64,000 bases of DNA from the NCBI GenBank assembly GCA_035299025.1, contig DATGXK010000008.1, positions 620,001-684,000 on the forward strand. Direction: 5' to 3'. The notes below the pieces were generated by a model. The model saw nothing but the letters and a program-made list of their open reading frames with translations. It did no database searches and was not told the origin of the DNA. Shown here one piece after another: positions 44,988-54,842 of this stretch (positions are counted from its first letter, which is position 1; each line of letters starts with the position of its first letter). This stretch comes from Leadbetterella sp035299025 (GTDB taxonomy: Bacteria > Bacteroidota > Bacteroidia > Cytophagales > Spirosomataceae). The translations under genes and the position numbers were made by a program.

Positions 44988-47537
44988 ATGTTCCCAAAAT
45001 CACTTTTATTACTTTTCGTACTCTTTAGTTCAAGGCTTGTGGCTCAGGACTATGGCCTGGAATTTTTGGGACACGAAGTAATACCAGACCAAAGAACCTC
45101 ATTGGCGATTGGCGACAAGAAAGCAATTTGTTTCGATGACGATTTTGAGTTGAGCTTTGACATAAAATTCAAGAAAAATGTTATCTCATATTTTGGGTAC
45201 GTTTTCAGGATAGTAAATGCCGAAGGACAAAACGTAGATTTGCTTTTCAACTCTCGAAAAGACAAGAAATTCCGGATTGTAAACAAAGACTTAAGTATTG
45301 CCACAAATTTTGGTTTAGATTCTGCAAAGCTGTATTCTGACTGGTCAAGAATGAGATTTATTTTTGACATAAAAACCAGAGAAGTAAGTCTTTTTTTGGG
45401 CACTAAACTCATAGAAAAAAAAGAGATTTTGTTCAATCCTCGGGCCTGTTTTAAGATTTATTTTGGTGGAAACAAAGACATCAAATTCTCTACGAAAGAC
45501 GCTCTCCCGATGTACATTCGAGATATAAAAGTATCGAAAGGCACCAAAGAAATTTACGCTTGGGAGTTGAAAGAAATTTATGGAAATCAGGCCTCCGAAA
45601 CACATAGTGGCAACAATGGTGAGGTGAGTAACGGTATTTGGCTACTAAAGCGGCACTTTGAATGGATGAAGTTGATAGACACTACATTCAAGGGACAATC
45701 GGTTTTTTACTTTGACCCCAAAGTCAAAAATTTTGTCATTCATTCTGACGCCGGAAGATTATATATTGGCCAAAGTTCTGCACGAACAGTTTCTGAACCT
45801 TTCTCACAAAAGCACACGAAGTTTACTTTTGGCGACCAAGCCTATTATCTTGAAAACTCCCAAAATGCCATCAATGTGAGATTAAGCCAAAGAGAAGTAT
45901 TCGGATTTGACCATAAAAATAACAGTTGGGGAATTCCGGCTAATCTCAATCCAGAACTTACAGAATACTGGCACCACAACGGATACCTTTACCCGAACGA
46001 TTCCGCCATGGTATTAATCGGTGGATATGGCCAATTTACATATAAAAACAGGTTTCAGAAATATTCTTTTACCTCAAAACAATGGTCTGATCTCAAAATG
46101 AAAGGTGACCAGATGGAACCACGATATTTGTTTGGAATTGGCCACACGAAAGATCGGATGAAATCCTATATTTTTGGCGGTTTCGGTTCGAAAACTGGTG
46201 AACAAGAAATAAATCCACAAAACTATTACGACCTCCTTGAGGTAGACTGGAGAACTAACTCCATAAAAAGAATTTATTCTCTAGATATTCCCAAATCACC
46301 ATTTGTGGTTGTGAAGTCGATGGTGATTGATGAAAAAAATGGCGTTTTCTATGCTCTCATATACAATCAACTTGTTTTCAAAAGCTCCCTTCAACTCATA
46401 AGAGGCTCCCTTACCAAACCAGAATATACCGTTTTAGGCAAGCCTATAGATTACGATTTTCAGGACGTGGCCAGCACTGCCGATTTGGCTTTTGACCAGG
46501 AAACTCAGAAATTGTTTTGTATCACGTATCACTACGATAGGCTCAAATTTACTTCGTTCAGCAGAGTGTACAGCCTGGCGTTTCCACCGACCAACACTCA
46601 GAACGAAGCCGGTACTAAGACCGAATCATCCCTGGGCTGGGAACTAATGTTGGCCATTGCCGCCATTTTGTTGGCCGGTGTTGGGCTAAGGGTATATTTT
46701 CTCAGGAAAAACAAACCAAGAGAAATTATAAACGAAACAACCGCAGCAAAGAATCTGCCGGCGGAGACCAATAAAATAGTAGCAGAACCAAGTCAAGAAA
46801 ACGAAAAAAGTAAGTTGATTCTTTTTGGGGGATTTCAGTTTATGACTGCCAAAGGTGAGGACCTTACGGTACATTTTACACCTTTATTGAAGGAGCTTTT
46901 CTTGTATATTCTCCTGAATTCTATCAAATGGAACAAGAGCGTGAACTCGCACCAACTCAATGATTTGTTTTGGTATGATAAAACAACCAGCAGTGCAAGA
47001 AACAATCGTTCGGTAAATCTTACCAAACTCAAAGTCCTATTTGAACAAGTCGGGCATATTCACCTGTCAAAGGAATCCGGCGACTGGCAAATAGTTTTCG
47101 ATTCGCAACATGTATTCGTTGACTACGCAAATTTTCTAAAACTTACCGACGAAAAGAAAACACTCAACAAAGACGAAATCAACCTTTTGACAAAAATTGT
47201 TTCGAGAGGTAATTTCCTTTTTAACTTAGAATACGAATGGCTAGAATCTTACAAATCCGAAATATCAAATCGGGTAATTGATGCTTATACCTCCTACTCC
47301 AAAAACTTAAATTTCGAAGCTGATTCTCAAGAAATTATTGAGATAGCTGACCGCATTTTTGTATTCGACAAAGTGGATGAAACAGCCATGGAAATGAAGT
47401 GCAAAGCTTTGGTAAAACTGGGCAAACATTCACTAGCTCAGAAGTGTTACGAAAACTTCCAAAAAGAGTATTTGTTGCTTTATTCTGAAAACTTCAATAA
47501 AACCTTCAAGCAAATCACAAGCGAAAAACAGTCTTAA
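44988..47537 (+). CDS. transmembrane one-component regulator: periplasmic sensor, TM, winged-helix/BTAD-like output
   Basis: 849 residues. Signal peptide about 1-19. Periplasmic part: a lectin-like beta-sandwich (about 22-195, with CFDDDFELSFDIKF and AWELKEIYG) then kelch/beta-propeller-like blades (about 240-530, for example MVLIGGYGQFTYKNRFQKY and SYIFGGFGSKTG). One membrane helix covers about 552-572. Cytoplasmic part: a linker, then a winged-helix-like domain (about 608-710, KLILFGGFQF, HQLNDLFWYD and NRSVNLTKLK), then a TPR-like BTAD segment (about 715-845). The output resembles SARP-type activators. So glycan binding outside may alter a membrane-bound DNA-binding domain directly. It is next to susC. 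The fold calls are from pattern, moderately sure. Confidence 0.8.
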   Translation: MFPKSLLLLFVLFSSRLVAQDYGLEFLGHEVIPDQRTSLAIGDKKAICFDDDFELSFDIKFKKNVISYFGYVFRIVNAEGQNVDLLFNSRKDKKFRIVNKDLSIATNFGLDSAKLYSDWSRMRFIFDIKTREVSLFLGTKLIEKKEILFNPRACFKIYFGGNKDIKFSTKDALPMYIRDIKVSKGTKEIYAWELKEIYGNQASETHSGNNGEVSNGIWLLKRHFEWMKLIDTTFKGQSVFYFDPKVKNFVIHSDAGRLYIGQSSARTVSEPFSQKHTKFTFGDQAYYLENSQNAINVRLSQREVFGFDHKNNSWGIPANLNPELTEYWHHNGYLYPNDSAMVLIGGYGQFTYKNRFQKYSFTSKQWSDLKMKGDQMEPRYLFGIGHTKDRMKSYIFGGFGSKTGEQEINPQNYYDLLEVDWRTNSIKRIYSLDIPKSPFVVVKSMVIDEKNGVFYALIYNQLVFKSSLQLIRGSLTKPEYTVLGKPIDYDFQDVASTADLAFDQETQKLFCITYHYDRLKFTSFSRVYSLAFPPTNTQNEAGTKTESSLGWELMLAIAAILLAGVGLRVYFLRKNKPREIINETTAAKNLPAETNKIVAEPSQENEKSKLILFGGFQFMTAKGEDLTVHFTPLLKELFLYILLNSIKWNKSVNSHQLNDLFWYDKTTSSARNNRSVNLTKLKVLFEQVGHIHLSKESGDWQIVFDSQHVFVDYANFLKLTDEKKTLNKDEINLLTKIVSRGNFLFNLEYEWLESYKSEISNRVIDAYTSYSKNLNFEADSQEIIEIADRIFVFDKVDETAMEMKCKALVKLGKHSLAQKCYENFQKEYLLLYSENFNKTFKQITSEKQS

Positions 47538-47710
47538 ATGACTAATTATCTGTCATTTATACACTTCTTCTTTTTTTAAATTATTTTATTAATAATTCAC
47601 TTTTTAGCATATTTTTTTTCAGTATTAAGTATTTATTAATTTTAAATTAAAGGTCAAGATTAATTTGCACGAAGTTTTTTTAAACCTTGAAAATCAAATT
47701 TTAATCATTT

Positions 47711-50700
47711 ATGAAAAAAAATCTATTCAAAGTAATGATGTCGTTACTCATTACGTTGATGGCCGTGAGTGTTCACGCACAAGATGTGGCTATCAAAGGT
47801 AAAGTTACCGACGACACAGGAAGTCCGATCTACGGCGTTAACGTGGCTGTAAAAGGCACAACAAAAGGAACTATCACCGACAGCAATGGTGACTACGCTA
47901 TTTCAGCTGCCAAAGGCAGTACCGTTACTTTTAGCTACATTGGTTTTGCTCCGGCAAACGTTGTGGTTGGCAATGCTTCAACTATCAACATTAGCCTGAA
48001 GCCAGATGCAAGTATTTTGAACGAGGTCGTAGTAACGGCCCTTGGTATTTCTAAAGAAGCAAGAAAAGTTGGTTATGCCGTAACAACAGTAGGCGGCGAT
48101 CAAATGATCAAAGCCAGAGAAACGAACGTAGCCTATTCAATGGCCGGAAGAGTGGCGGGTTTGAACATTTCAGGAACCAACGGAGGTTCTGGTTCTTCTG
48201 CAAGAATCTTGCTTAGAGGTATGGCCAGTTTTGGAGCTAGTTCACCTTTGATCGTTCTTAACGGTGTGCCTATCGACAATACACAAAGAGGTAGCTCTGG
48301 TGAGTGGGGTGGATCAGACAACGGTGATGGTATTTCAAACCTTAACCCTGACGACATCGAAAACATGTCAGTTTTGAAAGGAGCCTCAGCTTCGGCACTT
48401 TATGGTGCACGTGCTGCCAACGGTGTAATTTTGATAACTACCAAATCAGGCAAAAAAGGTAAAATGGCCATTGACTATAATTTAAACACTGTAGCTGAGC
48501 AAGCAATCAATTTCACAGATTATCAGTATGTATATGGTCAAGGCTTAAATGGAAAAAGACCTGACAATGTAACAAGTGCTCTTAACAGTGGTATGTTGAG
48601 CTGGGGTGAAAAATTGGATGGTGCTTCAACGATTCAATTCGATGGAAAAAATTATCCTTACACGGCAGTTAAAGATAACATCAAAAACTTCTACCGTACA
48701 GGTAGTTCTATTACAAACTCTATCTCGCTTTCTAGCGGAACAGAAACTGGTAGCTTCAGACTTTCATTGGCCAACTTGAATAATAACTCTATCCTAAGAA
48801 ATAGCGGTTTGACAAGAAGAACAGCCAACTTCACAGGAAATCAGAAATTCGGCAAAAAACTGACCATTGATTTGATGGCCAATTTTGTGGATGACTTCAA
48901 CAACAACAAGCCACAGCTGAGCGATGGCCCTATGAACGCCAACAACATCAATTTCTTGGCAACAAACGTAAGCGAGTCGGCCTTACAACCGGGTTACAAT
49001 GCAGCCCTTCCATTTGGAAACGAGATTCAGTATAACGACGACATATATGTAACCAACCCTTGGTTTGTGGTGAATCAATATGAAAATGACGTCAAAAGAA
49101 AAAGAATGATTTCGGCCATCCAAGGTAAATACGACATCACAAAGAACATTTACGGTTTGGTAAGATTTGGTTATGACTACATCAATGACGGATTGTTTAA
49201 AATCACACCGACTGGAACTGCCTATTCAGGTGGAAACGCAGGTGGATTAGACGATTTAGCCAAATCTACGACAATAGAAATGAACGCTGATGCGATTTTG
49301 GGCGGAACATTCAAAATTACTGATGATTTTGGTATTGACGCTTTAGCGGGAGGAACTATCCGTAAAAACGAATACGACAGAGTGAAAATAGGTGGTGGTC
49401 CTTTCGTGATTCCGTTCTTCTATAGCCCTTTCAACGTTTTGAACTTCAACAGAGACTATTCATACTCTAAGAAACAAGCAAACTCGGGCTATTACTCGTT
49501 AGATTTCAACTACAAAAATATGTTGATTCTATCCACTACAGGTCGTTATGATGCGTTCTCTACGTTGCCTACAAACAACCAAGGTATCTTTACTCCATCT
49601 TTCTCATTGAGCTATGACTTCACAGAGGCTTTGAAAATGGACAAATTGACTTATGGAAAACTAAGAGCATCCTATGCAGTAGTAAGTGGTGAGCCATTGA
49701 GTCCTTACTCGACTTCACAGTATTACAGCGTTGGATCGGCTATTCAAGGAATCACAACCGGTTCATTTGGTGGAAGCCTTCCAAACTTATTCTTGAAGCC
49801 ATTTACACTTACAGAGTTTGAAGTAGGTACAGAACTTAAGTTTTACAAAAACAGATTGGGCATTGACCTAGCCTATTTCAATAGAAAAACCAACAATGAA
49901 ATCATAAATGGCTCATTGTCAGAAGCAACCGGTTATTCATCTCAATTGATCGGTACAGGTTCAACCCAAAACTCAGGTCTTGAAATGTTATTAACAGGTG
50001 TGTTAATTGAAAGCAAAGATTTGAAATGGACCAGTTCATTGAACTTTACAAACATCAAGAACAAGATTATTGAAATCAACGGTTCTGGCTCAGAAAATCA
50101 GCAATTAGGCATGGGTACTTATCGTCCCTTGAACGCCAACATAGCAATTATCAAAGGAATGCCTGGCCCACAAGTGATGGCTAACGATTACACTTACCTA
50201 AATGGTAAAATTGTAGTTGACGCTTCAGGGATACCAGTACAAAACGGTACTAGAACTCCAATGGGTTCTGTATTGCCTAAAGTATACGGTGGTCTGAACA
50301 ACGAAGTGAGTTACAAAAACTTCAACTTGTCATTCTTGATTGACTACAGATTTGGAAACAAAATCTTGTCTGCAACAAACTACTACACTATTTTCAGAGG
50401 TCTTAACCAAATCACTTTGGAAGGACGTGAAACCGGTGTGAAAGTAGACGGTGTAACTGCTGATGGTGCTGCTAATAATGTAACTGTACCTGCTCAAACG
50501 TACTACCAAAACTTGGCAAGAAGAGTTTCAGCATTGAACGTTTTGGATGGAGACTTTATCAAGTTGAGACAAGTAACATTGGGATATTCTATCAAACCTA
50601 GCGTATTCGGTCGTCTTCCTATCAAATCAGCCGAAATATCTATTGTTGGACGTAACCTATTGACTTTGTTCAAAAAGTCTGACAACATAGATCCTGAAGC

Positions 50701-50794
50701 TGGATTCTCGTCTCTAATAAACTATGCTGGTATAGAAGGTAACAGTTTGCCATCTACTAGAACTTATGGTTTAAACCTAAATGTTAAATTCTAA
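47711..50794 (+). CDS. SusC/RagA family TonB-dependent outer-membrane transporter
   Basis: 1027 residues. Signal peptide about 1-24 (ending VHAQ), then a carboxypeptidase-regulatory-like domain (about 25-110, GKVTDDTGSPIYGVNVAVKG and SYIGFAPANVVVG) and a TonB-dependent plug (about 115-235, with GVPIDNTQRGSSGEWGG and MSVLKGASASALYGARAAN). A large beta-barrel follows and ends in the aromatic YGLNLNVKF strand. It imports oligosaccharides in complex with its SusD partner. SusD starts 15 bp downstream. The regulator gene precedes it by 173 bp, a spacer without an obvious TAnnTTTG box, hinting at a non-housekeeping promoter. Confidence 0.97.
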   Translation: MKKNLFKVMMSLLITLMAVSVHAQDVAIKGKVTDDTGSPIYGVNVAVKGTTKGTITDSNGDYAISAAKGSTVTFSYIGFAPANVVVGNASTINISLKPDASILNEVVVTALGISKEARKVGYAVTTVGGDQMIKARETNVAYSMAGRVAGLNISGTNGGSGSSARILLRGMASFGASSPLIVLNGVPIDNTQRGSSGEWGGSDNGDGISNLNPDDIENMSVLKGASASALYGARAANGVILITTKSGKKGKMAIDYNLNTVAEQAINFTDYQYVYGQGLNGKRPDNVTSALNSGMLSWGEKLDGASTIQFDGKNYPYTAVKDNIKNFYRTGSSITNSISLSSGTETGSFRLSLANLNNNSILRNSGLTRRTANFTGNQKFGKKLTIDLMANFVDDFNNNKPQLSDGPMNANNINFLATNVSESALQPGYNAALPFGNEIQYNDDIYVTNPWFVVNQYENDVKRKRMISAIQGKYDITKNIYGLVRFGYDYINDGLFKITPTGTAYSGGNAGGLDDLAKSTTIEMNADAILGGTFKITDDFGIDALAGGTIRKNEYDRVKIGGGPFVIPFFYSPFNVLNFNRDYSYSKKQANSGYYSLDFNYKNMLILSTTGRYDAFSTLPTNNQGIFTPSFSLSYDFTEALKMDKLTYGKLRASYAVVSGEPLSPYSTSQYYSVGSAIQGITTGSFGGSLPNLFLKPFTLTEFEVGTELKFYKNRLGIDLAYFNRKTNNEIINGSLSEATGYSSQLIGTGSTQNSGLEMLLTGVLIESKDLKWTSSLNFTNIKNKIIEINGSGSENQQLGMGTYRPLNANIAIIKGMPGPQVMANDYTYLNGKIVVDASGIPVQNGTRTPMGSVLPKVYGGLNNEVSYKNFNLSFLIDYRFGNKILSATNYYTIFRGLNQITLEGRETGVKVDGVTADGAANNVTVPAQTYYQNLARRVSALNVLDGDFIKLRQVTLGYSIKPSVFGRLPIKSAEISIVGRNLLTLFKKSDNIDPEAGFSSLINYAGIEGNSLPSTRTYGLNLNVKF

Positions 50795-50808
50795 ATCGTA
50801 AAAGAAAG

Positions 50809-52413
50809 ATGAAAAAATTCAAATATATATTCTTATTGATTTCGGTCTTTACACTTTCGTGTACAGACAACTTTGAGGAAATCAACACTGACCCGAACAA
50901 TACCAGTGCGGCGGTTTTTAATCCAAATTATCTTTTGGCACAGTCGCAGTACGATTACAGCAACACAGGTTACTCACAATTGCTTTTCCAAAGTATGTGG
51001 TCACAAGTATTGGCATCTACGTTTTCATACTATGGAAATGGTGACAAATATGTAGCTTCTGGAAGTTTTGATGCGTACAAAGGCCGTGTTTTTGAAGAAA
51101 CCTACCGTGCGGCTACTAAGGTTTATGAAATGCAAAATCTTACTAAAGACAAGCCGGAGCTTTCAAACCTTTACAATGTCGGTACCATCATGAAAGTGTT
51201 GTGTATCGCCAGAATCACAGATACTTACGGTGATGTGCCTTACACAGAGGCTCTTAAAGCTAAAGAAGGCATAACCCTTCCAAAGTATGACGATCAGTCA
51301 ACTATATACCCAGGCTTGTTATCTGAACTAGAAAAAGCCATAGCTGCATTGAGTACCTCAAAAGCTGGTCCTACCAACGACCTTATGTTTAAGGGAGATG
51401 TAAATAAGTGGAAAAAATTTGGTAACTCACTTATGCTTAGACTTGCCATGAGATTGGTAAAAGTTGATGCTGCAGCAGCCAAAACTTGGGCTGAAAAAGC
51501 CGTAGCAGGTGGTGTTTTTACAAGTGTTGATGATAACGCTAAAGTTCTTACGGATGCTAGCTCACAAAGCAACAATACAACTGGTGCATTGAGAGTTGGT
51601 GACGATTACAGAGAAGTAAGATGGAGCAAAACTTTCATGGATTACTTGAAAAACACCAAAGACCCAAGAATCAGTGCAATTGCAGAAATTTCACAACCAG
51701 GTCTTGCAAATAACTCAAACCAAGACTTAGCTGGTGATAACGCAGAGGCTATTCAAATTGGTCTTCCAAACGGTTATGATTTAAATGGCGGTGCTACTGA
51801 CATTTCTAAGCATCCTCAATATCCTGGTGCATCGGGTACAGGTACTGATGTAGCAAAAGTTGGTAAATATTCAAGACCAAGAACATCAGTATTTTTGAAT
51901 AGAAGCGGTGTAAACTTTGTATTGACTTATGCAGAAACAGAACTACTTCTTGCTGAAGCAAAAGTGAGAGGTTTCTCAGTTGGAGCCGCTACTGCTGCTG
52001 ACCACTACAAAAATGGTGTGAAGGCTGCTATTGCTTCTTTGGCTCAGTTTAACTCAGCTGCTGGCTCTGATGCTGCTATAGCTGATGCTTTGAGCAAGTC
52101 TGATGCATTCTTAGCTGCCAATCCACTTTCTACAGCGTCTGTGGAGGCGTCTTTGAAACAAATCAACGAGCAAATATGGGTTGCAACAGGTACTACTTTC
52201 AACTTCATTGAAAACTGGAACAACTGGAGAAGATCTGGTTATCCAACTTTGACTCCAGTGGTTTATCCAAATGGATTCTCTAATGGTCAGATTCCAAGAA
52301 GAGTACCTTACATTCTAAACGAAGCTTCTTACAATGAGGCAAACTATCGTGCAGCTGTTGCGAAACTTTCTGGTGGCGATACCTTCACTGGACGAGTTTG
52401 GTGGGATAAATAA
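50809..52413 (+). CDS. SusD/RagB-family outer-membrane lipoprotein (SusD-like_2)
   Basis: 534 residues. Lipoprotein signal with Cys18 in TLSCTDNFEEINTDPN. The family body has TGYSQLLFQSMWSQVLAS, an Ala/Lys-rich TPR scaffold, KYSRPRTSVFLNRS, FVLTYAETELLLAEAKVRG and the C-terminal NRIPRRVPYI-like QIPRRVPYILNE. This is the RagB-like branch that captures ligand at the cell surface as a lid on SusC. It directly follows susC and a strong terminator comes after it, so susC-susD form the core of one transcript. Confidence 0.95.
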   Translation: MKKFKYIFLLISVFTLSCTDNFEEINTDPNNTSAAVFNPNYLLAQSQYDYSNTGYSQLLFQSMWSQVLASTFSYYGNGDKYVASGSFDAYKGRVFEETYRAATKVYEMQNLTKDKPELSNLYNVGTIMKVLCIARITDTYGDVPYTEALKAKEGITLPKYDDQSTIYPGLLSELEKAIAALSTSKAGPTNDLMFKGDVNKWKKFGNSLMLRLAMRLVKVDAAAAKTWAEKAVAGGVFTSVDDNAKVLTDASSQSNNTTGALRVGDDYREVRWSKTFMDYLKNTKDPRISAIAEISQPGLANNSNQDLAGDNAEAIQIGLPNGYDLNGGATDISKHPQYPGASGTGTDVAKVGKYSRPRTSVFLNRSGVNFVLTYAETELLLAEAKVRGFSVGAATAADHYKNGVKAAIASLAQFNSAAGSDAAIADALSKSDAFLAANPLSTASVEASLKQINEQIWVATGTTFNFIENWNNWRRSGYPTLTPVVYPNGFSNGQIPRRVPYILNEASYNEANYRAAVAKLSGGDTFTGRVWWDK

Positions 52414-52435
52414 TCTTCATAGAATATACTTTTTA

Positions 52436-52469
52436 GAGACGGGGCTATTTTAGCCCCGTTTCTTTTTTT
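52436..52469 (+). terminator. Rho-independent terminator after the susD-like gene
   Basis: Stem 52436-52447 with 52451-52462 (CGGGGCTA / TAGCCCCG core) and an eight-T tail. Confidence 0.9.
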
Positions 52470-52598
52470 TAGAACCTACCCTAGTTTTATGTCTTATTTA
52501 TCGAGAAAAAAATTTATTTTTAAATATGAAAATCCAACCACAACCTAACAAATTGAAAAATTATCAAAAAAAATTCAACCCATTAAATAAAACAATAA

Positions 52599-54743
52599 AT
52601 GAAAACGGTTTCAACATTTGTTCTTACAATTATTTTACTTATCTATTGTAAATTTACAAATGCACAAGATTGGCTCATAAAACCCATCAAGCAAAAAGCC
52701 CAAGTAAAAAATGAAGGAAATACCATTGAGCTCAACAATGGTTTGGTCAAAAGACAATTTATTATTGGCCAAAATTTGGCTTGTTTTGATTATGTCAATT
52801 TAGCAAATAACCAACAGCTCATTAGGGCCATAAAACCCGAAGCAAGACTTAAAATTGACGCAAAAGAATACAATATTGGAGGCCTAAATGGCCAATCAGA
52901 ACAGGCATATTTACAAACGAATTGGCTACAAAAACTCGAAAAAGGCAAAGCTGATTTTGTGTTCAAAAACTATGAAGTTAGTGAAATCAAACCTCGAATA
53001 AATTGGAAATCAAAGTCTTGGCCGAATAACACGCAGAATCCAAGTGGCAAAACATTGGTCTTAAATTTTGTTCCGCAAGATGCTCTTTTAGATGGACTTA
53101 TGGTCGCCATTCAATACGAAATTTATGATGGTATTCCATTGATAGTAAAATCTTTACAAATCAAGAATACTGGAACAAAAACATTTAGAGTAGATAGGGT
53201 TGTAAATGAAATATTGGGGCTGGTAGAGGAAGAAAGTGCTGTGGTAGGCAAACCCGAAGAAATGAAAAAACAACATGGCATTTATATAGAAACCAATTAT
53301 GCATTCAACAATGCCATGCGGTATGATATTAGCGATCAAACTACCCACTGGAAAACCGACTCCATTTACACTTCACAAGTCAATTACAATTACCAAACAC
53401 CCTGTTTGTTGGAGATTTACCCTGAAAAAGCCCCTGGTATAGATTTAAAACCCACCGAAACCTTCAATTCAGTAAGAACACACGAATTATTGATGGACAG
53501 CTATGACCGTCAAAGACGTGGCCTTGTGATAAAAAAAATGTATAAAACTGTAGCACCTTGGACGCTGCAGAATCCGATATTTATGCATTTGGTTAGCAAA
53601 AATGATGAAGAAGTAAAAACAGCCATAGACCAATGCCAAGCAACTGGATATGAGGCCGTAATTCTAAGTTTTGGTAGCCATCTCGAAATGGAAAATAATT
53701 CTGCTGAAAATATAACACGCTGGAAAAAATTGGCAGATTACGCACACTCCAAAGGTATTTTATTAGGCGGTTATTCTCTATTTAGTTCTAGAAGAATCTC
53801 AGACGAACACGATGTCATATCACCCATAACAGGCAAGCCAGGAGGTGCATTTTTTGGAAACGCCCCTTGTTTTGGTAGCCAATGGGGATTAGATTACAGT
53901 CAAAAAATAAAGAATTTCTTTGAAAAAACAGGCTTCGATATTTGGGAAAACGATGGCCCCTATCCTGGTGATGTCTGTGCCTCAAAAGTACATCCTGGCC
54001 ACCGAGATTTGGACGACAGCCAATGGAAACAAATGGAGATTCAGAAAGATCTGTATCGTTGGCTCAACGAACATGGCGTTTATATCAACGCCCCTGACTG
54101 GTATTTTTTGGATGGCACACATAAAATAGCCTTAGGATACAGAGAAGTAAATTTTTCTCTCAGCCGAGAACAGCAACGCATCTTGAACCGCCAAAACATT
54201 CATGATGGCACTATAGAAAAAACCGCAGCCATGAGTTGGGGATTTGTACCACTTACTCGTTATCAAGGTGGTGGCCCCGAGGCGGTATTGGAGCCTTTGG
54301 AGGAGCATCTTGAAGACTACAAGCAGCTTATGATGCAGTATTATGGTGCGGGTGTACAGGCTTGCTATAGAGGTCCAAGGCTTTACGATACCGAGAAAAC
54401 AAAAAATACAGTAGCAGAAACCATCAATTGGTACAAAAAGTATAGAGAAATTCTGAATTCTGATATAATTCACCTCCGCCGAGCAGATGGAAGAGATTGG
54501 GACGGTTTTATACACGTAAATCCTACCCTAAAGCAAAAAGGTTTTTTGATGCTATTCAACCCTACCAATGAGGTAATTACACTAAAACTAAAAGTTCCTC
54601 TTTATTATACCGGACTTGATTCCAAAGCGATGATTAAAGAAAAAGATGATATTTCAAAATCTTTACCTTTGAATAGAAATTACGAAATTGAACTTACAGT
54701 TACGATTCCTGCAAACGGCAATAATTGGTATGTTATTGAATAG
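52599..54743 (+). CDS. secreted glycoside hydrolase-like protein, clan GH-D related
   Basis: 714 residues with signal peptide (about 1-22, ending FTNAQ). An N-terminal beta-sandwich (about 30-300) precedes a TIM-barrel-like part (about 325-610): EAVILSFGSHLEM, GILLGGYSLFSS, FDIWENDGPYPGD with Asp452, YINAPDWYFLDGTHK and ACYRGPRLYD. A C-terminal all-beta domain follows. The DG motif on a barrel strand and the overall order fit alpha-galactosidase-like GH27/36 clan enzymes. No exact family is assigned, and it may be an uncharacterised GH. It lies after a terminator but in the PUL, so it is probably an accessory enzyme of the same glycan. Confidence 0.75.
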   Translation: MKTVSTFVLTIILLIYCKFTNAQDWLIKPIKQKAQVKNEGNTIELNNGLVKRQFIIGQNLACFDYVNLANNQQLIRAIKPEARLKIDAKEYNIGGLNGQSEQAYLQTNWLQKLEKGKADFVFKNYEVSEIKPRINWKSKSWPNNTQNPSGKTLVLNFVPQDALLDGLMVAIQYEIYDGIPLIVKSLQIKNTGTKTFRVDRVVNEILGLVEEESAVVGKPEEMKKQHGIYIETNYAFNNAMRYDISDQTTHWKTDSIYTSQVNYNYQTPCLLEIYPEKAPGIDLKPTETFNSVRTHELLMDSYDRQRRGLVIKKMYKTVAPWTLQNPIFMHLVSKNDEEVKTAIDQCQATGYEAVILSFGSHLEMENNSAENITRWKKLADYAHSKGILLGGYSLFSSRRISDEHDVISPITGKPGGAFFGNAPCFGSQWGLDYSQKIKNFFEKTGFDIWENDGPYPGDVCASKVHPGHRDLDDSQWKQMEIQKDLYRWLNEHGVYINAPDWYFLDGTHKIALGYREVNFSLSREQQRILNRQNIHDGTIEKTAAMSWGFVPLTRYQGGGPEAVLEPLEEHLEDYKQLMMQYYGAGVQACYRGPRLYDTEKTKNTVAETINWYKKYREILNSDIIHLRRADGRDWDGFIHVNPTLKQKGFLMLFNPTNEVITLKLKVPLYYTGLDSKAMIKEKDDISKSLPLNRNYEIELTVTIPANGNNWYVIE

Positions 54744-54760
54744 GTGGAGCAAAAGGTGAA

Positions 54761-54778
54761 ACAATTTTCCTAAATTGT
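54761..54778. repeat. REP-like hairpin a (5' of the RAYT gene)
   Basis: ACAATTT-TCCT-AAATTGT, preceded at fixed spacing by GTGA (54756-54759). Same sequence as copy d in inverse orientation. Confidence 0.85.
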
Positions 54779-54842
54779 TTGGGGAATTAGAAATATAAAT
54801 CCATTTTATGAGCTGAAATCTCTTCGCTCCATTACTAAATTT

